A stretch of 64,000 bases of DNA from Cryptomeria japonica (taxonomy: Eukaryota; Streptophyta; Pinopsida; Cupressales; Cupressaceae), in NCBI RefSeq assembly GCF_030272615.1, contig NC_081406.1, forward strand, positions 464,282,072 through 464,346,071. Direction: 5' to 3'. The position numbers were made by a program, and so were the translations under genes. A model generated the notes under the pieces. It searched no databases and had not been told where the DNA came from. It worked only from the letters and a program-made list of their open reading frames with translations. Positions 11,296-23,490 of the stretch are shown here, piece after piece; the stretch's first letter is position 1; the number at the start of each line of letters is the position of its first letter.

Positions 11296-12641
11296 TGCTG
11301 GATATTGTTGAAAAGTTTGCTAGAACAATGTTTGGTCATTGATGTCAACATATTCCTCTATGTATTCCAGTGTTGCAAGCATATTAAATGAGTTGGTTTG
11401 GCCAGTGTGCTGCATATGAGTTGTTGCAGTTTAATGGGTTTTGAGATAGGTATCTCTAGTTGATTCAGTTAAATTTTTTAGTGGTCTACATGATGATTTT
11501 ATTGAGTTATGAGATCCCGTATTGAGGTTCATTTTTTAGTTGTTTGTGGTGTTCAATGTTCTATATTCTTCTCTACATTGCTCTAGAATTGCAATATATT
11601 GGTTTGCGTGTTTGGGACGTTCATATGTGTGCTCAATTTAGATGGTTCATAATTTGGATATCCACAAGTGAATCTTTCAGTTTGTCAGTCCGTTTAATGC
11701 GTGTTCTTGAGGTTCAATATAATGACGATGAATATTATAGTAAGTCGTGATGTTGCAGTTGTTGTTGTGGTAATTCGCATTGCTTGTGGATGTTTTTAGA
11801 TTGTTTTCTATTCATGTTGATGGTCTGCATTGATCATTGTGAACTTTATTGATCATTTTCTTGATCTGGTGGTGTTGTTTGATTAATGAGATATTCATGA
11901 TGATTGTAGTGTGTTGCGGATGTTCATGGCTTAATTATTTGAGGTGTTGCATGATCTAGGAGTTTATTTGGGTCCAGACTATGTCTTAGTCGACATTGTT
12001 TTGGTCTGCATATTATGATGTAGCGTGCTCTTGTAATTTGTGATGAGTGTTGAGATGACCTTGGAATATAGGTTGATGACTTGTATAAATAAATATAATA
12101 GTCATGTAATAAATTTATCTGTGAGTGTATCTGAATGTGTGTCATCAGATAAAAGTGCAAGCAAGTGTTTTGATCTTTTGGAAGTGTGAAGAAGTTTGGC
12201 AAAGAAGATCAATCAATGTGCTTAACTAGAACTATAACCAAGCATGAGAAGATGTTATTTCAGTAGTTCATGATCCTTTAAATGTATTCCAAATGTTTTT
12301 GTAAGATAGTTAGTCTTCCTCAGGGTTGTAGCCCTTCTCAGGTTACATGGTTTGAGCAATGAGCTCTAGGCAGTGTGCCTAAATGCATGTGCATTCCCCA
12401 TTTTAATATTTTATTTACTCCTAATAGGGTACTATCTCATTGTGGGTAATTTTCCACTATGGTTTTTCCCTTAACCAAGTTTTCCACGTAAAAAATCTTG
12501 GTATTGTGTGTGTTATTGATATGGTGTTGATTTGTACTTTAACTGTTAATTATCAGATCTCAATTTGTGATTAAGTTGAGTAAAGTTTTTGTGCAAACTA
12601 ATTCACCCCCCCCCTCTAAGTTTGTTTCCTTTTTTCCAACA
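11296..12641 (+). repeat. Solo LTR G (copia type), TSD CCACA
   Basis: CCACA at 11291-11295 and 12642-12646 flank a 1346-bp LTR starting TGCTGGATATTGTTG and ending TTTTTTCCAACA. Landmarks are TTTGGTCATTGATGTCAAC near 11330, TATAAAT 12084-12090, AGGG(ttgtag)CCCT 12322-12335, GAGC(aatga)GCTC 12354-12366, AGGC(agtgt)GCCT 12368-12380, TGCATGTGCA near 12384, GTGG(8)CCAC 12442-12457 and a C-run signature at 12599-12618. No internal region is left. Confidence 0.88.
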
Positions 12642-12646
12642 CCACA

Positions 12647-14320
12647 AGGTCAGGTGGAATTGAACAAATCACCATTGGGTACTGGTGGACATATTCACAA
12701 GCACCTTGAAGAGCTTATTCACCTTTATGGTTACTTGTTCTTCCTCTTTCTACATTGTTGGTTTTTTAAGTAAATGTAATTTGATTTGATCATTGTAATA
12801 ATTGGAAAACTATGTATTAAGAACACTCCATATGGAGGATGATGTAATGTAAACATATTGATATGATTTGAGTAGGCTTTAGTGGACCAATGTTGGAGCT
12901 AGGTACAACACATGATTATGTATGATTCTCTTTTTAGTTTTGATTGGTTTAAAGAGTCTAATATATTAATAGTGATAAATAATTACATAATCATTGAGGG
13001 AGAAAAATTGAGTCTAAAAATCTCCCCAAATAGTCCATCAAAAACAATCTAATGTACCTAGGACAAAAGCACCCCCATCCATCAGGAATTTTTCCATTAT
13101 ATCACCCCATGATATCTAGCCTAAACAGTTACAAAACATATACATTCAGACTTGCAGTGAGCCACTTTTAGAAGACAAAATGAAACATGGTGTATATACT
13201 ATAATAAAAAAACTTAATTTACTATCACAATTTCCTTATCTTTTGTGCATGGAGACACCCTTTGAGCATCAATTTATATGAACCTACATCCTAACGATTC
13301 TTAGGAGGGAAACCAATCCATAATGTTCTACTCAACTTCTTCATAGAGCCCATCGACCTAACCTATTTGTGCCATGAGAAGGAAGCAACATAAGCAGGAG
13401 CTGAGAACTTATCTAAGGACCCCATTTCTCTAGCTCCCACTATATTCTCCTTGCCTCCATTGTCTTCAAATAATCCTTCACACCCATCATGCCAACTTGT
13501 ATTGAGGCCCTTAAGACCTCCTTATTATTGTTTGCACTTGAAATAAGGAAGGGGTGAAGCGGGGCATGAATTCACTCACCTGTAACCACATACCACCTAG
13601 GAAGACAAACCCCTTCCCTTCAAATGAAATGGCCATAAGAATATAAAAATCCCCACACCACTCCTCTATGAGGCAGTTATCCACCAACCATTTCACTATA
13701 TCCTTTGCCTTCAATTCAAAACTCCAAGCAACAAACATTGAGGTCATAAATGAATTGCATATATATTTGAAAGAGAACTTAAGGTACTCATCACTAATTA
13801 AAATTAGGGTGGTTAACCAACTCAAACACCACTTTTCCAAAATCCTAACACTTCAAATAAAGTGATTTTCTTCATAATTTGACACTAGGCCTTGTAGGAC
13901 AACAAACAGGGTTTTTCTAGCATAATTTGCCAACCAGGTCACAAATCAGAAATATGATCACCATTTAGGATACCATTTTTATAATTTTACAACATATATT
14001 TAAATAGATAGGGGTTACTTTGGCATGAAGGGATCCAAAAATTGATTGTCCTATTTCTTCACTAGACCTAATTAAGACAATAAATTGGGTTTTCCGGGCA
14101 TAATTTTCAATGCAAGCATGAAATAAAAAATGTAAACATGGTTTCAAACACCCATTTGGACCTTATAAAACATATCTCAAAACCAAGATAGGTTACTTTG
14201 TACAAAATTATTTAAATGTTGATTGTTCTACTTCTTGAATAGACTTAATTAGACAAATATTCATGCAAAGAAAAGAACAATCACCTATAACTTTCACAAA
14301 TAAAAGAATTAGGAAAATGG
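12647..14320. other. Flank of G, mostly unassigned
   Basis: Apart from one weak minus-strand ORF (13511-13840), I see nothing nameable. A few hundred bases at 13000-13500 have slightly higher GC. These could belong with the minus ORF as a degenerate coding relic. Confidence 0.4.
13511..13840 (-). pseudogene. Weak LINE ORF1-like (DUF4283-like) relic
   Basis: A 109-codon minus-strand frame contains GDFYILMAISFEGKGFVFLG then GGMWLQ and PRFTPS. This loosely follows the pattern of plant LINE ORF1 DUF4283 domains (a hydrophobic strand, then GGPW, then an aromatic-Pro-F motif). No zinc knuckle follows. Similar-looking codons continue past a stop toward 13300. It could equally be a chance frame. Confidence 0.25.
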
Positions 14321-15523
14321 TGTTGGCTTGATGATGATAATAGAGTTGTAATAGGTTGATTGATGAATTTATTTGTGTTGTCATTGATGGCAACCATGTT
14401 TTCTTAGTTATCTAAGTTTGTTAGACCAACCAGTATAGCTTAACCAATAGTGGAATCTTTTAGACAACAAAACTGCTAAGTTGTCATCAAACCAGTAAAC
14501 AAGAATAAAGAAATGATCAAGCAACCAGTATGGAATATTGGAGAATAGTTAGATGTTGCGGTTTGGAACATATGTTTATGACATTGGCATGGAGTCTCTG
14601 ATTGGAACCGCATCAGCAAATTGAGAGTATTGAGCAAGTTATGATCGAAAGAACAGTCACAGGCAGGAGGAACAAAGAACTGGTAAAGAAGAGTTACTTT
14701 GATTAGTTACCGGTAGAGTTTATATTATATTTTTTATTTATGTTTTGTTGGATGATATAAGTAAAGTGTAATGAGTGGAAAAATGAATAAGGTGACTAGA
14801 TTCAATGAACCTATCGAGTTGTTCCAAGGTTCTTAGCCGACTTAACAAAGTCTTTATAAGGAGATGAAAGTTGTAAGATTTCATGGATCAAGAGTGAGAA
14901 TTTGATCATGTGGTGGAAGAAGGATTTAGGTTTTGATGTTTAGTCGATGATAGAAGTTAAGCAGAAGCGGATCTAATCAGGTATAGAGATGCTAACAATA
15001 GATCAGTCAAACTTGTTCCTTAATAGTTGCAGCAAGAAAATCCTCTCACAAGGTCACTCCTAACATGGTGCGGTAGGATCCTCACATGTCCAAAGGTTAA
15101 AATCCTCTAACAAGATGACACATTAGCTTATTTTTTGTAAATCCTCTAGTAAGGTAGCTCCTAATAGGGTTGGGTCCTAATAGGCCTTATTGTAATAGCT
15201 CTTAACCAAGATAAAGTACTCTTAACTAGGTGTCACCCCTAACAGGGTGTTGTATGACCTTAACTAGTCAGATCTCTATTCTATAGATAGTTGATCCTTG
15301 AGGGTACTAACTACCACCATGGTTTTTCCCATTTGGGTTTCCACGTGAAAAATCATTGTGTTAGGGTTTGCATGCTTTGTTGGATATTTTATTATGTGGT
15401 TATATTTCTTACATGGATATTGATTTTTTCAGATTGGTGAAACTTGTTATCAAATTTATTAATTTTTTTCTTGCACTGATTCACCCCCCCCCCCCCCCCT
15501 CTTAATGCCTTATAATTTTATCA
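14321..15523 (+). repeat. 5' LTR of element H
   Basis: It starts TGTTGGCTTGATG, has TTGTCATTGATGGCAACC near 14377-14394, ends TTTTATCA, and is followed directly by the primer site. It belongs to the E/N type: mini-hairpin modules of the CCTCTAACAAGG and CCTAATAGGG kind at 15040-15260, including CACCC(ctaaca)GGGTG at 15234-15249. The C-run signature is expanded to about 17 C at 15483-15499. No matching 3' LTR is visible, so no TSD can be checked; the left flank is AATGG. Confidence 0.8.
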
Positions 15524-15538
15524 ATTGGTATCAGAGCC
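15524..15538 (+). promoter_or_regulatory. Primer binding site of element H (tRNA-iMet type)
   Basis: ATTGGTATCAGAGCC directly abuts the LTR end. TGGTATCAGAGC is the classical plant copia match to the 3' end of initiator methionine tRNA, which primes minus-strand DNA synthesis. Confidence 0.9.
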
Positions 15539-15567
15539 TAATTCCCTTAAGGCTTAACCGCTTGGGA

Positions 15568-16985
15568 ATGATCTTTAAGGATAACATGGGTGAAAGTTCA
15601 ATGAGTTATAGAGAGATTTCAAATAGACTTGCAGAATATGAAGAAGACTATAATGAACTAAAGGTCAAGTACAAAGATTCATTAGCTAAGAGAAAAGAGT
15701 TGGCTGAGTAGTTGTTGGAACTCAATGAAAATAGTTCATCTGAGGAAGTAAACATTGATGCCTTGGATAATGAGGTGGAAAAGATGAATGATAAAAATTC
15801 AAATGTGAGGAGAGAGTTGGAAGCCCTTACCATAAGGATGAGCCAAGAGTTGGAAGCGAGGAGAATAGGTGAAGACAAAATAAGAGATCAAGAGCATAAG
15901 ATCGTTAAGATGAACCGAGAGATTAGTAACCTGCATACACATCTTCATGAGGAAAAAGAAGAAAAAGAGGAGACACAAGTTGATCTAGACATGGCTATGT
16001 GTCTTAAAGAAAGTCTTACAAAGAAGAATGAGGAGCTTACTAAGGAGTTGGCTGATGCTAATGAGTTACTAGCTAAATTAAACAAGAGCACTGTTATGCT
16101 TGATGAGAAGATTTATACACAAAGGAATAATGGAGATACACATGGCTTCAGATACACAACCTTTTAATAAAGAGAGTCATCTAGTACCAAGGACAACATG
16201 CATGAAGCCAAATCAACACCAAAGACCAAGAATATCACCGATAAGAGAACCTACAAACCAGTATGTTTTAACTATCATAAAGTAGGTCATACTCCTAATG
16301 TTTGTAGAAGTAGATCTAGTACTTTTGATGGATATAGACCTAATGCATGTCAAGGTTATAAGCCTATTAGTTTTGATGGATATTGCTTTAGTTACAACAA
16401 GTATGGGCATAAAGATGTTGAGTGTAGGTCAAGAGTGATCAATCAAAGATCTTACATGAATCCGAGGTCTAATGGTGAATGGCAAAGATATTACAGATCG
16501 AAGAAACCCTACTTAATTGGTAGAGACCTTCTGTGAACTGGTCTAGACCTTATGAAATGGAGAATGAATGGAATGTGACATGTTCAATTTGTCACAACTA
16601 TGGTCATGTTTCTATGAACTGCCAAAGAAGAACTGGTAGAGGCAATGCTGGACCCTAGAGAGCATTTGGAATGACATGTTTCCATTGTCACAAACTGGGA
16701 TAACTTGCAAAGTTTTATAAAGATAGAATGAACCAACTGGTTAATCTATTTATTGACCAGAAAGGAAAGAAGAAGGTAGATGTGGAAGAAACCATAAGAG
16801 AGATGAATAAGATACGATGGAAGAAAAGTGAGGAGAAACCATCAAAGGACTGCAATTATTCACCTAGTGTGGAGAATCCCTCACCGGTAAACTAAGCTAT
16901 GTATGTAGCTTACAGGGAGCGGGTTATCAAATCCATTTCCAAACCCCCTAAATGGTGTGCGGTAAGTAAATCTGCATACTTTGAT
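15568..16985 (+). pseudogene. Gag-like gene of element H: coiled coil plus four CCHC knuckles
   Basis: The frame opens at ATG 15568 (or 15586) and stays open to 16536 apart from stops at 15709 and 16165. It then shifts and continues to about 16985. The N-terminal half is strongly heptad-like and charged (EEDYNELKVKYKDSLAKRK, then EEKEEKEETQVDLDMAMC). The second half has four CX2CX4HX4C units: 16264-16305 and 16384-16425 (second Cys is Tyr in both), 16580-16622 (CSICHNYGHVSMNC, intact) and near 16677-16718 (His replaced by a stop, last Cys by Tyr). No protease, integrase or RT follows. It is best described as a gag-only, TR-GAG-like non-autonomous element. An RNA-packaging role is inferred from the knuckles. 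Confidence 0.65.
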
Positions 16986-17270
16986 GCATTATGTTGTTAT
17001 GAAGTGATTTTCTAATCAAATTGAAATATTTTAATGTGTCATGTGAATTGGTAACAAGTTTTAGGGTTGAATGGTGATTAGGGTAAGTTCAATTGGTATT
17101 GCATTAAATGCAGTTGAATAAAAAGCTATTTTACAGTTTCATTTCTCACCTTGCATTTTCATGAGAACATTTGGAGAGCAACAAAAACACAAAAGAGAGT
17201 TTGATTGTTTCTTTGGTGAACTTGTTAGTGGATTGAGAAGATTTATGGAGAAGGGAATTAGAGAAAGTGC
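16986..17270 (+). other. Non-coding tail of element H
   Basis: AT-rich sequence after the gag-like gene, ending where copia element I (minus) begins. There is no 3' LTR or purine tract, so H is truncated here. A plus-strand ORF over 17161-17355 is mostly antisense to element I. Confidence 0.4.
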
Positions 17271-17274
17271 ATTC

Positions 17275-18640
17275 TTTGCTTCAACCTTTTCTTTCAAAGA
17301 AATTATACCTTATAGAAATGTGTTTCTATTTAGAAGGAAATACCAGATTCTTTGACATATCAATAGAAGTAGTATTATCATAGTGAATAACAATAGGCTA
17401 ATCATAACTTACCCTTATATCTTTCAACATTTGTTTCATCCATAAAATCTCAGTACAATTGGTTGTAGTAGCTACATATTTCGCTTCAGCAGTACATAAT
17501 GAAGTGCATGATTGTTTCTTACTAAGCCATGAAACCAACTTTTTTTCAAGAAAGAATGCACCACCAGGAGTGCTCTTCTGGTCATCCACATCTCCTACCC
17601 AATCAGAGTCTGTATAGGAACATAGTCTGAAATCATCATTCTTTCGATACCATAACCCAAAGTTTTTTGTACCTGCCAAATATCTGAATATCCTCTTAAT
17701 GACAATATCATGGGTTCCTCTAGGATCTGACTAAAATCTGGAAGCAATACAAACAACATTCATTATATAAGGTCTAGTCTGAGCTAAGTACAACAATCCA
17801 CCAATCATTGATTTGTATCTACTTGAAATCAGTTTAGGAGATTCATCATCCTATGACAATTTGAAACCGGTTATCATAGGAGTACTGTTAGGTTTAGAAT
17901 TCTCAAGTCCAAATTTCTTAAGAAATTCCTTCACATACTTAGTTTGACAAATGAAAATACCTTTATCAGTCTGAGTAATCTACAAACCTAAGAAAAAATT
18001 CATCTCACCAATCATAAACATTTCAAATTCATTCTTCATATCATCAACAAATTTCATGCATAGACTTTATTCACCTCCAAAAAATATATCATCAACAAAG
18101 ACTTCAATAATTAATATGTCATGATGATCAATTTTATAACATAGGTTACCGTCAGCATTACCTTTGCTAAAACTAAGCTTTGAAAGATATATATCCAATC
18201 CAGTATACCATGCTCTAGGGGCTTGTTTTAATCCATATAAAGCTTTCTTCAACCTGCAAACCATGTCTTTATCTTCTGATAAAGAAAATCCATCAGGTTT
18301 CTCAATTTAGACTTCCTCCTCAAGATCTTCATTTATAAATGCACATTTGACATCCATCTGATATACTTTGTAGTTCTTGTGTGCAACATAGGCAAGAAAT
18401 AGTCTTACCGCTTCAATTATTGCAACCAAAATATAAGTAATCAACTCTTTCTTCTTGTAAATAACCTTTTCAAACCAATATAGCCTTGTTTCTTACAATC
18501 TAACCTTCCTCATTTAATTGGTTCTTGAAAACCCATTTAGTTTCAATAATATTCTTATCTTTAGGTCTGGGAACTAATTCCCATGTCTTATTCTTTTCTA
18601 TCTTATCTAATTATTTTTCCATTGCTTTCATCTAATTTTC
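17275..18640 (-). pseudogene. Element I RT and RNase H (copia, minus)
   Basis: On the minus strand RT carries KALYGLKQAPRAWYTGLD, the catalytic FVDD at 18088-18099 and QTKYVKEFLKKFGLENSK. RNase H follows with YTDSDWVGDVDDQKSTPGG, SWLSKKQSCTSL, then past a stop HYDNTTSIDMSKNLVF and KHISIRYN, stopping abruptly at VEAKN near 17275. The final IFTKPL block and the 3' LTR are missing, so the element is broken at this point. Several stops are present. It matches element A closely. Confidence 0.93.
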
Positions 18641-19912
18641 ATCTTTACTTGCTTCAATAAATAATTATAGTTCAATTTGATAAATTAAACATACCTTTTC
18701 AACAACTAACCTTCTTCTAGTCATCACACCTTTCCTTTACTCTCCAATGATCTGATCTTCATAATGATTTAGTTTCATATACTTGGGAGTCTAAATTTTT
18801 TTTTGAATTACTGACTCTTTCTATTGTTCAATACTCATTGTTGAATTTTCTGATGTTTTCCGAGTCACTAGTTCAATGCTCTAGATAGATTCTTTCATTA
18901 TTAGTTATGGTCGGATAAATTCATCTTCTGGTCCATAGTCGTATGATTTGATCTGATTACTGTCTTCCTCATACACCTTAACATTTATGCTCTCCATTCT
19001 CCTATTCAATATTTTGTTATATCTATATGTTTTACTCTTAGTAGAATAACCCAAAAATATTTCTTCATCACTTCTAGGATCAAATTTTCCTAATGCGTCA
19101 TCTCTTCTAATGTAGCATTTACTTCCAAAAATTCTGAAATATCTAATAGTAGGAGTATGACCAAACCATAATTCATAAGGAGTCTTACCAGTATCACCTT
19201 TCATGTGTACTCTATTGAAAGTCTATACCTTAGTATTGATAGCTTCCATCCAATAGATATTAGGAAATTTGGCTTCAATCATCATTTTCCATGCAGTATC
19301 CAATATGGTTATATTCTTTCTTTCCACTAATCCATTCTGTTGAGGAGTTCTAGGTGCAGAAAGTTGTCTTTTTATTCCGTTCTTTCCAAAAAAGTTGTTA
19401 AACTCACTGGATGTAAACTCACTGCCTTGATCTGATCTTAAACACTTTATCTTCAGTCTTGTCTCAGTCTCAATAATAGCTTTGAAGACTTTAAATTTCT
19501 CAAGTGCTTCTGATTTTTCTTTTAAAAATGCAACCCACGTCATTCTAGAATAGTCATCATTAAGTAACATAAATATCTATCAGCTTGAAAAAAATTAGTC
19601 CTTGTCGGTCAACACAGATCAGTATGAATAAGACACATAGATCAGTATGTATAAGATCAATAATTTCATTTGATTCATCATGTATTCTTCTGAAAGAAGT
19701 TCTAACTCACTTACCCATTTGACATTCTCTACATTCAAGATTAAGAGGCTTAACAATCTTGGGTGAATCTATGACATCCTATGTTGAACTGATCTTCACA
19801 GTGCAATCAAAATTTACACGACACATCCTCTTATGCCAAACCATCTTTCATCAATCTAAGAAATCAAACAAGCCTTCTAACCAGAGTTTAAATGAAGGAT
19901 TTTTCCTTTGGT
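18641..19912 (-). pseudogene. Element I integrase and linker (copia, minus)
   Basis: The integrase core includes NDDYSRMTWVAFLKEKSEA, SDQGSEFTSSEF (second catalytic Asp) and PRTPQQNGLVERKN (catalytic Glu) in the frame 19223-19570. The frame 18905-19204 follows with GKTPYELWFGHTPTIRYFRI and IFLGYSTKSK. Integrase inserts the cDNA into host DNA. The N-terminal HHCC part between 19571 and 19912 is degraded. Confidence 0.9.
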
Positions 19913-20314
19913 CTAGGTTCTGGAAGCAATTTCCAATCCAAATCTATTGATGATCTTGCATTTTACATCCTTGAATTGCAAATAAAATCCTCCATCCACC
20001 ATCTGACCTACACTTAAAAGGCTTTTCTTTAAGCCTTCAACATAGTAAAAATTATTAGTATTAGTCTTACCATCCAATGATATTGTTCCTTTGCCTTTCA
20101 TCCTACATGCCTTGTTGTCTCCAAATCTGACTAGTCCTCCATCAAATTCTTGCAATGTTAAAAAATTTATCTTGTCATCGGTCATGTGATGTGAGCAGCC
20201 ACTGTCTATAACCCATTCATCATTTTCTTTAATTTTAGCGGGTAAAGCCTTCTTGTCAATATGAGTTGGTTCAATGACAAGTTCAGGAGAATCATCCTTG
20301 ATAACAATAAAGAC
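19913..20314 (-). pseudogene. Element I protease (copia, minus)
   Basis: The aspartic protease reads DEWVIDSGCSHHMTDDK with the active-site DSG at 20198-20206, then FDGGLVRFGDNKACRMKGKG and YYVEGLKKSLLSVGQM. The protease cleaves the Gag-Pol polyprotein. The upstream end joins gag across a stop. Confidence 0.9.
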
Positions 20315-21392
20315 TCAATCTTTACTGGAGCTTCCATTATTGGTTTCACTTATAGGTTCATTATTGTCATCATTAGTAATGCCAAAATCATCATAACCAA
20401 CATAATAACATGATTTATCCTTATTCCTTGTAAGTCTAGGTCTACTCTGATATTTCGGATTAGGCTTATAACTCCTCACAATTCTTTCATGATTCCTAGC
20501 AGCTCTTTCAGGACATCTAGAAGAAAAATGAACAATATTATTGCATGAAAAATATTTAAAAGGGACTTTTCCTTCATACTTACTTCCATCCGGTCCCTTA
20601 GGAATTCTTCTAGCAATCAGGGCTTCTAACTCTTCAAGTTCTTGCTCTTCTTTTTCAATGTCCTCCAAATATTTAGCATACAACTCCTTCCAATCTATCT
20701 TCTACTTACTGGAGGCAAATGCTTGAAATACAGTTTCAGTTTTAGTAGCACTTCAAACTCCAAGTTCCTCAAGCTCAAAAGCAGTCAATTTCCCAAGTAA
20801 TGTATCTCTAGTAAAAGGGGAACTTGACATTGTTTGGAGTTCATTAATTACGACAACCTTCATATTGTAAGCTGAAGGTAGAATCCTCAAAATATTTGAC
20901 ACAAACTCATCCTTACTAACTGATCCACCGCAACATTTGATTCCCATGACAGTTTCATTTATTCTATCCATGAAAGAACTAATTTTCTCATCTTCCTTCA
21001 TCTTCAAAGTTTCATATCTCACCTAGAAACCTTCAAGTTTTGCAATCTTTACTGCTTGGTCACCTTCGTAAATATTTTCAAGCTTAAAACAAATCTACTT
21101 TGCATTCTCCAACTCTATGACATTCAATATCTTTTCATCAGATAGGGCACTCAACAATGCTTATTTTTCTCTAACATCATTTCCATCTCTTATGTTCATC
21201 AGCAGATGTTGGTGTTCCAGAATCAGGATCATGAGGTATATACCATTTCTCCATTGTCTCCCAAACTCCATTTCCAATACATCTCAAATGAATCTTCATT
21301 CGCTCCTTCCATATTTTATAATTTGTACCATCAAATCTAGGACTCTCCTTCTGATAGGGGTTGAATGTAGAACTTGATGCTAATGCCATCAA
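20315..21392 (-). pseudogene. Element I gag (copia, minus)
   Basis: It starts MMALASSSTFNPYQ at 21392 and contains PRFDGTNYKIWKERMKIHL, the usual N-terminal signature of copia gag (Retrotran_gag_2/UBN2 type). It continues in 20753-21022 (KMKEDEKISSFMDRINETV, FVSNILRILP) and 20315-20683, with an acidic stretch and one zinc knuckle, FSCNNIVHFSSRC, whose first Cys is Tyr. Frameshifts separate the three parts. Gag would form the particle shell. Confidence 0.9.
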
Positions 21393-21430
21393 ATCTCCTC
21401 AACCAGTAAAGATTCTGCAGAGATGACCTT

Positions 21431-21734
21431 GCTCTGATACCAATTGTTGGAATGAAATTATATTGGTAGAAAACTAAGAAGGGGGTGAATAAATTTTCTC
21501 ACAAGTATGGCAGTTAATGCAAATTATAAGATTTATACCAAAGAACAACACAATGAAAGATAAAGCATGAAAGAACAGTAAACATGACACTAATATTTTG
21601 ACATGGAAAACCCAGTAAAGGGAAAAAACATGGTGGTAAACCCTACCCACAACTAGATAATACTTCTGTAGTAGTATGTGAAATAATTACAATGGGGATT
21701 ACACTTGCAATTAGGCCAAGAGCCTAGAACTCAT
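21431..21734 (-). repeat. Primer site and partial 5' LTR of element I
   Basis: GCTCTGATACCAAT at 21431-21444 is the reverse of the tRNA-iMet primer site. The LTR end begins at 21445 (TGTTGG on plus, CCAACA on minus). The reversed C-run signature is at about 21480-21490 and AGGC(caaga)GCCT at 21713-21725. The LTR is cut at 21734 by insertion of element J; the remainder is not found in the window. Confidence 0.85.
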
Positions 21735-23417
21735 TGTTGGCATTGTATTTTAATTGATGTCAACCGATATGTATAACATGTCATCAGTATGGCTGGTTAC
21801 CGATATGCAAGGTGAATGCAAGATGCAAGAAGGAGATGTTACTAGCATGGATGTTCACTGGTAACTCAACATGACCACTGGTAAGAAAGCATAATACAAT
21901 AAAGAAGAGTGTAATCCACCGTAGGCATGATTATAAGGATGTGCATTAATGACATATTTTACTCAAGGATAATACTGGTATGAAGGCAAGTGTAATATCA
22001 CTGGTAAATAGACTTAGTGGAAGAAATGGTGTGTGAGATGAAAAGTCAAGTTGAACCACCGACATAATAGAGGAAAGAAGGCATGAATGATAACCGGTAA
22101 GGTGACATGTACTGACAAGGTTAGTGAACCGGTGAGCAAGCACTGATAATATTTCTTGGTTGGTGAATGAATCTAAACCAACTCAGTGGACTGAATAGAG
22201 GTGGATGCCAACAAGGATGACAGGTGGATACCAAGTGGCAAGCATCTAGAGGTCGATTAAGTGTCCATCAATGTGGTAGGTGATGAGTAGGTCGTCTTTA
22301 AATAAGGAACTTGTAAATTAAGGGTCAATGACAAAAGATGTGTGGCTCAAGGAAGATCAAGATGTAAAATATTTTTTATGTAAACCAAGCAAGACAATCC
22401 AATCTTCATTCTCATTGGTTGAAGGAAGCAACTTAGGCATTAATGGTGATTGACATAGCAAAGTCAAAAAATAAGTTGCAGGTTGCTAAATATAGAAAGT
22501 GTGTGTAGATGTCATAAGAAAAATGGTAGTGATGTTTGATCTACTATAGATCATCAATCGAAGAGATGAGATCCGATCAGATTTGATACGGATTGAGTTG
22601 TTGGAGAAAATCCCTAGCGTGCCACTGTTTGAAGTCTAGTCTTGGCGGGAAAGCCAGGTACAAATATGCAGACCAAAAATGAAAGAAGATGATGCTAGAT
22701 GTCGGAAAAGACAAAGTAACTAAGAGAGAAAAGAGTGATTAAAGAGAAGATCAAAAGCATATAAGTGTTGGAGTTGACTGAAAGAAAAGTAGAACTGGTA
22801 AGAGGGTTTATCAGAGGTTTTACCAGTAAGATTAGAGCAACCGACAAGATACCAAAAAGGATAAAATTTGTGTGAACCGGGAAGGGAGATTCAGGAAGAA
22901 AGTTGTTGAAGGTGAAGGAGAAAAGAGAGTGTACCGATGGAGGTCATGCAAGACAGAATGAGGGTGAAAAGGATATAAATAAAGGATAGCAAACAAGTAG
23001 AGAACTGAGTAGAGGAGAATCAGTAGAGAAGAGTTAAATTGGTGACATATTTAGATTGCAAGTGTTACAAAACTTATTTGTAACAAGACTATAACTATTG
23101 TATTGTTTATAATCATTGTGATCACTGAGTTGGAGCTCGGTGTAGGGGTTGGTGCTCCTTGGGTTGGTTCCCTAAATGGAGCAGTAGAATCCAATAGAAT
23201 TTGTCACCGAGTTTTTTCCCACATTGGGTTTTTCTCGTATAGCCAATGTTATGTGTTGTGTGTCCTTATGTGTTTGCATTTGATCACTTTCCTTATCTCA
23301 CCATTATATCCTCCTTGTGTTTGATTTGCTAACTAGTACCAAGATTTAGATTTAAAAGGTTTATAATATTGGGAACCACTGATTGACCCCCCTCTCAGTG
23401 GTACATTGTGTTCAAAA
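21735..23417 (+). repeat. 5' LTR of element J
   Basis: It starts TGTTGGCATTGTATTTTAAT, followed by TGATGTCAACCG. The end is GTGTTCAAAA and is followed by ATTAGTATTAGAGCC (23418-23432), a mutated tRNA-iMet primer site. The short C-run signature GATTGACCCCCCTCTCAG is at 23381-23398. Length 1683 bp. The minus-strand LTR K (24395-26879) is the same family. The left flank is CTCAT (21730-21734). Confidence 0.82.
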
Positions 23418-23490
23418 ATTAGTATTAGAGCCTAGGTTCCTGATCATATAAGATTTCTCTATCTTGGGTAAATTTTGGCCTTAGAACACA

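Noticed and set aside
11544-11750. Plus ORF inside LTR G
   Set aside because: It lies within a solo LTR upstream of the TATA-like box and shows no domain.
17161-17355. Plus-strand 64-codon ORF
   Set aside because: Its right half is antisense to element I RNase H, and the left half is the non-coding tail of H.
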